From Candidatus Anaerobutyricum stercoripullorum (GTDB taxonomy: Bacteria; Bacillota; Clostridia; Lachnospirales; Lachnospiraceae): a DNA stretch of 9,724 nucleotides. Location of the stretch: contig DXEQ01000014.1 in assembly GCA_019114885.1 (NCBI GenBank), forward strand, positions 1-9,724. The letters are read 5' to 3'. This document shows, one piece after another, positions 6,778-9,724 of this stretch. The notes below the pieces were generated by a model that searched no databases, was not told the origin of the DNA, and saw only the letters and a program-made list of their open reading frames with translations. A program made the translations under genes and the position numbers. Numbering within the stretch: position 1 is the first letter of the stretch; the number at the start of each line of letters is the position of its first letter.

Positions 6778-7275
6778 ATGAGCACAAGAACGAAAGAAGA
6801 GCTTTCCGGCGTCTCCCTTCTGGGAAATCAGGGCACGAAATACCCGCAGGATTACACCCCGGAGGTGCTGGAGACTTTTATCAATAAACATCAGGATCAC
6901 GACTATTTTGTCAAGTTTAACTGTCCGGAGTTCACGAGCCTTTGTCCGATGACCGGACAGCCGGACTTTGCCACCATATATATATCCTATGTGCCGGATG
7001 TGCGTATGGTGGAGAGTAAATCATTGAAACTGTATCTGTTCAGTTTCCGCAATCATGGAGATTTTCACGAGGACTGTGTGAATATCATCATGAAGGATCT
7101 GATCCGGGTGATGGACCCAAAATATATCGAAGTGTGGGGGAAGTTCACGCCGAGGGGAGGAATCTCCATTGACCCGTATACCAACTATGGGAAGCCGGGC
7201 ACCCGCTGGGAGGAAGTGGCGGCGTACCGTCTGGAGCGGCACGATCTGTACCCGGAGAAGGTGGATAACCGGTAA
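6778..7275 (+). CDS. queF: NADPH-dependent 7-cyano-7-deazaguanine (preQ0) reductase
   Basis: QueF reduces the preQ0 nitrile to preQ1 for queuosine in tRNA. The 165 residues match the short, unimodular Bacillus-type QueF. The thioimide-forming cysteine is C56 in FTSLCPMTGQPD, with D63 nearby. The QueF signature ESKSLKLYLFSFRNH (79-93) is followed by E98, the expected substrate-binding glutamate. The start was set at ATG 6778, preceded by GGAGA; ATG 6763 is an in-frame alternative with a weaker site. It is 23 bases after folA. No other queuosine genes (queC, queD, queE) are in the window, and no preQ1 riboswitch can fit in the short gap, so it is probably expressed with folA. QueF is an evolutionary relative of GTP cyclohydrolase FolE, but the Cys/Glu set seen here is that of the reductase. 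Confidence 0.96.
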   Translation: MSTRTKEELSGVSLLGNQGTKYPQDYTPEVLETFINKHQDHDYFVKFNCPEFTSLCPMTGQPDFATIYISYVPDVRMVESKSLKLYLFSFRNHGDFHEDCVNIIMKDLIRVMDPKYIEVWGKFTPRGGISIDPYTNYGKPGTRWEEVAAYRLERHDLYPEKVDNR

Positions 7276-7347
7276 ATGTGCGGGCGGACGGGTTCGCCGG
7301 CCTCTGCCTGAAAGCGGGACGGCGCGGATGCAGGTACAAAACAGATG

Positions 7348-7361
7348 CGAACAAATTTTCG
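7348..7361. promoter_or_regulatory. LexA (SOS) box-like site 1 upstream of recA
   Basis: CGAACAAATTTTCG differs at two positions from the Gram-positive SOS consensus CGAACATATGTTCG. It lies directly upstream of the second box and of the recA -35 element. Confidence 0.55.
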
Positions 7362-7375
7362 AGAACACTTGTTTT
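7362..7375. promoter_or_regulatory. LexA (SOS) box-like site 2 overlapping the recA -35
   Basis: GAAC-ACTT-GTTT fits the GAAC-N4-GTTC core with one mismatch. It covers the -35 hexamer of the recA promoter (7369-7374), so LexA bound here would block RNA polymerase. This is the expected layout for DNA-damage induction of recA. Confidence 0.7.
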
Positions 7376-7397
7376 GGTCCGGGGTTTGTGCTATAGT
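7369..7397 (+). promoter_or_regulatory. recA promoter (sigma-A type)
   Basis: TTGTTT (7369-7374) and TATAGT (7392-7397) are separated by exactly 17 bases. The start point would be near 7404, leaving a leader of about 27 bases that contains AAGGAG (7417-7422), eight bases before the recA ATG. Confidence 0.75.
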
Positions 7398-7430
7398 AAG
7401 GAGACAGACCACGGTGAAGGAGATAGAATA

Positions 7431-8549
7431 ATGAGTAATAGAGATGAAAAGATAACCGCGCTCAATAACGCGGTGGCAGCCATTGAGAAGAGTTTTGGCA
7501 AGGGTTCTGTGATGAAGCTGGGCGACGCTTCCGCCCACATCAATGTGGAGGCAATCCCGACCGGTTCCATCAGTCTGGATGTGGCCCTGGGAGTCGGCGG
7601 TATCCCGCGGGGAAGGATCATCGAGATCTACGGCCCGGAGTCCAGCGGTAAGACCACAGTGGCCCTTCATATGATCGCGGAGGCGCAGAAGAGGGACGGC
7701 ATCGCCGGCTTTATTGACGCGGAGCATGCCCTGGATCCGCAGTACGCCAAGAGGATTGGTGTGGACATTGATAATCTGTACATTTCCCAGCCGGATCACG
7801 GGGAGCAGGCGCTGGAGATCGCGGAGACCATGATCCGTTCCGGCGCGCTGGATATCGTAGTCATTGACTCTGTGGCGGCGCTGGTTCCGAAGGCGGAGAT
7901 TGACGGGGATATGGATGAACTGCAGGTGGGACTGCATGCCCGTCTCATGTCCAAGGCCATGCGGAAGCTGACCGGTGTGATCGACAAGTCCAACTGTGTG
8001 GTTGTGTTTATCAACCAGTTGAGAGAGAAGGTAGGCGTTATGTTCGGCAATCCGGAGACGACCACCGGCGGCCGGGCGCTCAAGTTTTACTCTTCCGTGC
8101 GGATGGACGTTCGCCGGGTGGAGGCCATCAAGCAGAATGGCGAGATCGTCGGCAATCACACCCGTGTGAAGGTGGTAAAGAATAAGGTGGCGCCTCCGTT
8201 CCGTGAGGCGGAGTTTGATATTATGTTTGGTCTGGGTATCTCCCGTGAGGGTGATGTGCTGGATCTGGGCGTGAAGGTGGGAGCCATCGCCAAGAGCGGC
8301 TCCTGGTATTCTTACGAGGGAGAGAAGATCGGTCAGGGCCGGGAGAACGCCAAGATCTTCTTAAAAGAGCATCCGGACATCATGAAGAAGGTGGAAGATC
8401 AGGTCCGTACTTTCTACGGGCTTCCGACGGATGTGATGGATGACGGCACGGGAACGCAGGCAGAGGGCGCGCCGACAGTCGGGGACGGCAGAGACAGCGC
8501 AGCCGCTAAGGGAGCATCGGCGAAGCCGGCGGCCGATAAGGCACAGTAA
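7431..8549 (+). CDS. recA: RecA recombinase
   Basis: RecA forms filaments on single-stranded DNA, drives strand exchange and triggers LexA self-cleavage. The protein has 372 residues, slightly longer than the usual 345-355. Visible are the N-terminal helix (ALNNAVAAIEKSFGKGSVMKLGD), Walker A GPESSGKTT at 68-76 (K74), EHALDPQYA, the Walker B-like strand LDIVVIDSVAALVPKAEI, the L2 loop region FINQLREKVGVMFGNPETTTGG, and RMDVRRVEAIK. The extra length is in a C-terminal Ala/Gly-rich tail of about 30 residues that contains several lysines, rather than the short acidic tail of E. coli RecA. The frame is open upstream, but ATG 7431 is the start because AAGGAG and a promoter precede it. recX follows after eight bases, so the two form an operon. 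Confidence 0.99.
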   Translation: MSNRDEKITALNNAVAAIEKSFGKGSVMKLGDASAHINVEAIPTGSISLDVALGVGGIPRGRIIEIYGPESSGKTTVALHMIAEAQKRDGIAGFIDAEHALDPQYAKRIGVDIDNLYISQPDHGEQALEIAETMIRSGALDIVVIDSVAALVPKAEIDGDMDELQVGLHARLMSKAMRKLTGVIDKSNCVVVFINQLREKVGVMFGNPETTTGGRALKFYSSVRMDVRRVEAIKQNGEIVGNHTRVKVVKNKVAPPFREAEFDIMFGLGISREGDVLDLGVKVGAIAKSGSWYSYEGEKIGQGRENAKIFLKEHPDIMKKVEDQVRTFYGLPTDVMDDGTGTQAEGAPTVGDGRDSAAAKGASAKPAADKAQ

Positions 8550-8557
8550 TCCGGCAG

Positions 8558-9190
8558 ATGACCATGGAATACACGATACATTTGCGGGAGACCAAAGGAA
8601 AGAAGATATACATAGACCCGGAGTATGAGGAAGGGATTTATCTCTATCCGGGTGAGATCAAGAAGGAGAAGCTTACCGAGGGCGGCAGTATCAGCGAGGA
8701 ATCGTTTCACGCGCTTCGGGAAGAATACGCGGTTCCGAGGGCCAAAAAGAGGGCCCTCGGAATTCTTGTAAAGAAAGACTGTACGGAGCGGGAGCTGCGG
8801 GACAAGCTGGAGACCTCCTTTCACGATGCGCCGTCCATTGACCGGGCGCTGGATTTTGTGAAGGAACAGGGATATGTGGATGACGACCGTTATGCCCGGG
8901 AGTACCTTTTTTACAAAAAGGGCAGGAAAAGCTACCGGCAGATCCGGATGGAACTTTCCGGAAAGGGGATTGACGGCCGGATTCTGGATGAACTGTTTGA
9001 GGAAGCCGGCGGTCAGCGGCAGGAAGACCTCATTCCCCATGTGAGGAAGTATATCCGCAGATTTCCAAAGATGGACGCAGCGGCGGAGCAGAAGACCTGC
9101 GCGCATTTTGGCCGCAAGGGATATTCTCCGGGGATGGTGAGGGAGATTCTTGTCCTGCTGCGGGAGGAGGACGGAGAGGAGTTCTGTTAA
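8558..9190 (+). CDS. recX: RecX, regulatory protein of RecA
   Basis: RecX binds RecA filaments and modulates their extension and activity. The 210 residues contain the family's tandem three-helix repeats: AKKRALGILVKKDCTERELRDKLE (about 62-85), FVKEQGYVDDDRYAREYLFYKKGRKSYRQIRMELSGKGI (about 107-145), and a more diverged C-terminal repeat including RKYIRRFPKM and HFGRKGYSPGMVREIL. An N-terminal extension of about 55 residues precedes them, within the size range known for Gram-positive RecX. The start is ATG 8558, eight bases after the recA stop; ATG 8564 is a possible alternative. I see no Shine-Dalgarno before either, so translation is probably coupled to recA. It ends in TAA at 9188-9190, with no clear terminator after it. 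Confidence 0.93.
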   Translation: MTMEYTIHLRETKGKKIYIDPEYEEGIYLYPGEIKKEKLTEGGSISEESFHALREEYAVPRAKKRALGILVKKDCTERELRDKLETSFHDAPSIDRALDFVKEQGYVDDDRYAREYLFYKKGRKSYRQIRMELSGKGIDGRILDELFEEAGGQRQEDLIPHVRKYIRRFPKMDAAAEQKTCAHFGRKGYSPGMVREILVLLREEDGEEFC

Positions 9191-9322
9191 GACTGCGGAA
9201 AACGGACGTTTCTCTCTCAGAAGCTTCCTTTTTATGTCGTAAAATGACAGAAAAGTGCACCTTCTGATGGAATTATATGTGCATCATGCATAATAAAAAG
9301 ATTTTCGTGGCATAGATTTTTC

Positions 9323-9351
9323 TTGACTTTTTATTAAAAAGCGTTTAGAAT
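9323..9351 (+). promoter_or_regulatory. rny promoter (strong sigma-A type)
   Basis: TTGACT (9323-9328) and TAGAAT (9346-9351) are each one mismatch from consensus and separated by exactly 17 bases. The start point would be near 9358, giving rny a leader of about 83 bases. A perfect 15-base dyad, CTTTTTA-T-TAAAAAG (9327-9341), lies across the end of the -35 and the spacer. Confidence 0.8.
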
Positions 9352-9355
9352 CTAA

Positions 9356-9403
9356 GTGTTGTACTTTGATAAGATTCACAACGCCGTGTGGATTTCATCA
9401 CGG
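9356..9403 (+). promoter_or_regulatory. Structured 5' leader of rny (two stems)
   Basis: Right at the predicted start point, GTTGT (9358-9362) can pair with ACAAC (9378-9382), extendable to seven pairs with a G-U. The next stem pairs CCGTG (9384-9388) with CACGG (9399-9403) around a ten-base loop. A stem at the extreme 5' end would be expected to stabilise the mRNA. TATAAT at 9404-9409 follows but has no usable -35. Confidence 0.45.
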
Positions 9404-9421
9404 TATAATGAAAATTAAATA

Positions 9422-9434
9422 AGGAGGTGCTCCT
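9422..9434 (+). promoter_or_regulatory. rny Shine-Dalgarno embedded in a perfect mini-hairpin
   Basis: AGGAG (9422-9426), GTG, CTCCT (9430-9434) is a perfect 5-bp hairpin containing the ribosome binding site. The distance from GGAGG (9423-9427) to the ATG at 9441 is 13 bases, longer than the usual 5-9. No other start codon lies closer in this frame: a TAA at 9420-9422 closes it upstream. The hairpin could mask the site or hold the spacing. Confidence 0.6.
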
Positions 9435-9440
9435 GTAGAT

Positions 9441-9724
9441 ATGGGTCCAATCACTGTGATTGCTGTTCTTATTGCAGTTGTTCTGACTGCTCCGATTTCG
9501 GCCGTGATCGCCATGAACTATCGCAAGAAGGTTGCAGAGGCGAAGATTGGCAGTGCGGAGGAGAAAGCCAGAGAGATCATCGATGATGCTTTGAAGACTG
9601 CCGAATCGAAGAAGAGAGAGGCACTGCTGGAAGCAAAAGAGGAATCCATCAAGGCGAAGAACGATTTTGAGAAAGAAAGCAGAGAACGCAGAGCGGAACT
9701 CCAGAGATACGAGAAACGTGTCCT
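9441..9724 (+). CDS. rny: Ribonuclease Y (N-terminal 94 residues; truncated by window edge)
   Basis: RNase Y is the membrane-anchored endoribonuclease that starts mRNA decay in many Firmicutes. The visible part shows the family pattern: an N-terminal transmembrane helix (TVIAVLIAVVLTAPISAVIAM, about residues 5-25) with a short outside end. A long charged coiled coil follows (EEKAREIIDDALKTAESKKREALLEAKEE and onward), closely matching RNase Y. The KH and HD domains lie beyond the right edge and cannot be checked. The start is ATG 9441, the only start in frame after an upstream stop. Placement after recA/recX agrees with the recA-rny order in Bacillus subtilis. It has its own promoter and leader, so it need not depend on recA transcription. 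Confidence 0.93.
   Translation, partial: MGPITVIAVLIAVVLTAPISAVIAMNYRKKVAEAKIGSAEEKAREIIDDALKTAESKKREALLEAKEESIKAKNDFEKESRERRAELQRYEKRV

Noticed and set aside
7276..7347. Terminator for queF before the recA promoter
   Set aside because: Only short GC pairings such as GGCG/CGCC can be found, with no following T run.
9191..9240. Possible terminator after recX (GAAGCTTC then CTTTTT; also AAACG-GA-CGTTT)
   Set aside because: Both palindromes have no usable loop, so neither makes a normal intrinsic terminator stem.
9280..9290. TGCAT-C-ATGCA dyad upstream of the rny promoter
   Set aside because: It is short, lies outside the promoter core, and is the kind of dyad expected by chance in AT-rich intergenic DNA.
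9381..9409. Second rny promoter using TATAAT at 9404-9409
   Set aside because: No -35-like hexamer lies 16-18 bases upstream and there is no extended -10 TG. The upstream TTGACT/TAGAAT pair is much better.

Overview
The window looks like a chromosomal housekeeping region from an anaerobic gut-type member of the Firmicutes, most likely Lachnospiraceae (Clostridia). The reasons are the AddA-type recombination helicase-nuclease, the Hsp33/cardiolipin synthase/YqeM-like genes with clostridial-looking proteins, strong AGGAGG ribosome binding sites, a LexA-type GAAC-N4-GTT(C/T) box at recA, and RNase Y downstream of recA/recX. The family assignment is from memory of protein resemblance, not from a search. 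Base composition is moderately GC-rich and even. I see no mobile element, CRISPR array, rRNA or tRNA.

Layout. Bases 3-1499 hold the 3' part of addA (DNA end processing). Then come a cardiolipin synthase (1634-3172), a class I SAM-dependent methyltransferase (3229-3984) and hslO/Hsp33 (3998-4876), all on the + strand. A convergent small membrane-anchored acidic protein of unknown function lies on the minus strand (4903-5175). It has its own sigma-A-like promoter and an inverted repeat in its leader. The + strand then resumes with thyA (5305-6135), interrupted by an in-frame amber codon, followed by folA/DHFR (6254-6754) and queF (6778-7275). Next are recA (7431-8549), under an SOS-box-bearing promoter, and recX (8558-9190). 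The first 94 codons of rny (RNase Y, from 9441) run off the right edge behind a strong promoter and a structured leader.

How the genes work together. thyA and folA form the thymidylate cycle: ThyA consumes methylene-THF and yields DHF, which DHFR recycles. queF makes preQ1 for queuosine. recA/recX form the SOS-regulated recombination unit, and addA at the other end feeds single strands to RecA. The cls, methyltransferase and Hsp33 genes are envelope, unknown-substrate and redox-stress functions with no obvious joint pathway.

Most notable. (1) thyA carries a single TGG-to-TAG type lesion at codon 76 while the remaining 200 codons are intact. (2) The thyA-folA gap is packed with inverted repeats. 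(3) The rny leader contains a dyad inside the promoter spacer, a 5' stem and a Shine-Dalgarno embedded in a perfect hairpin. (4) Two tandem LexA-like boxes abut the recA -35 element. (5) An unrecognised acidic membrane protein has a palindromic leader. I do not see a new multi-gene defence or mobile system; the interest here is regulatory and in the thyA lesion.
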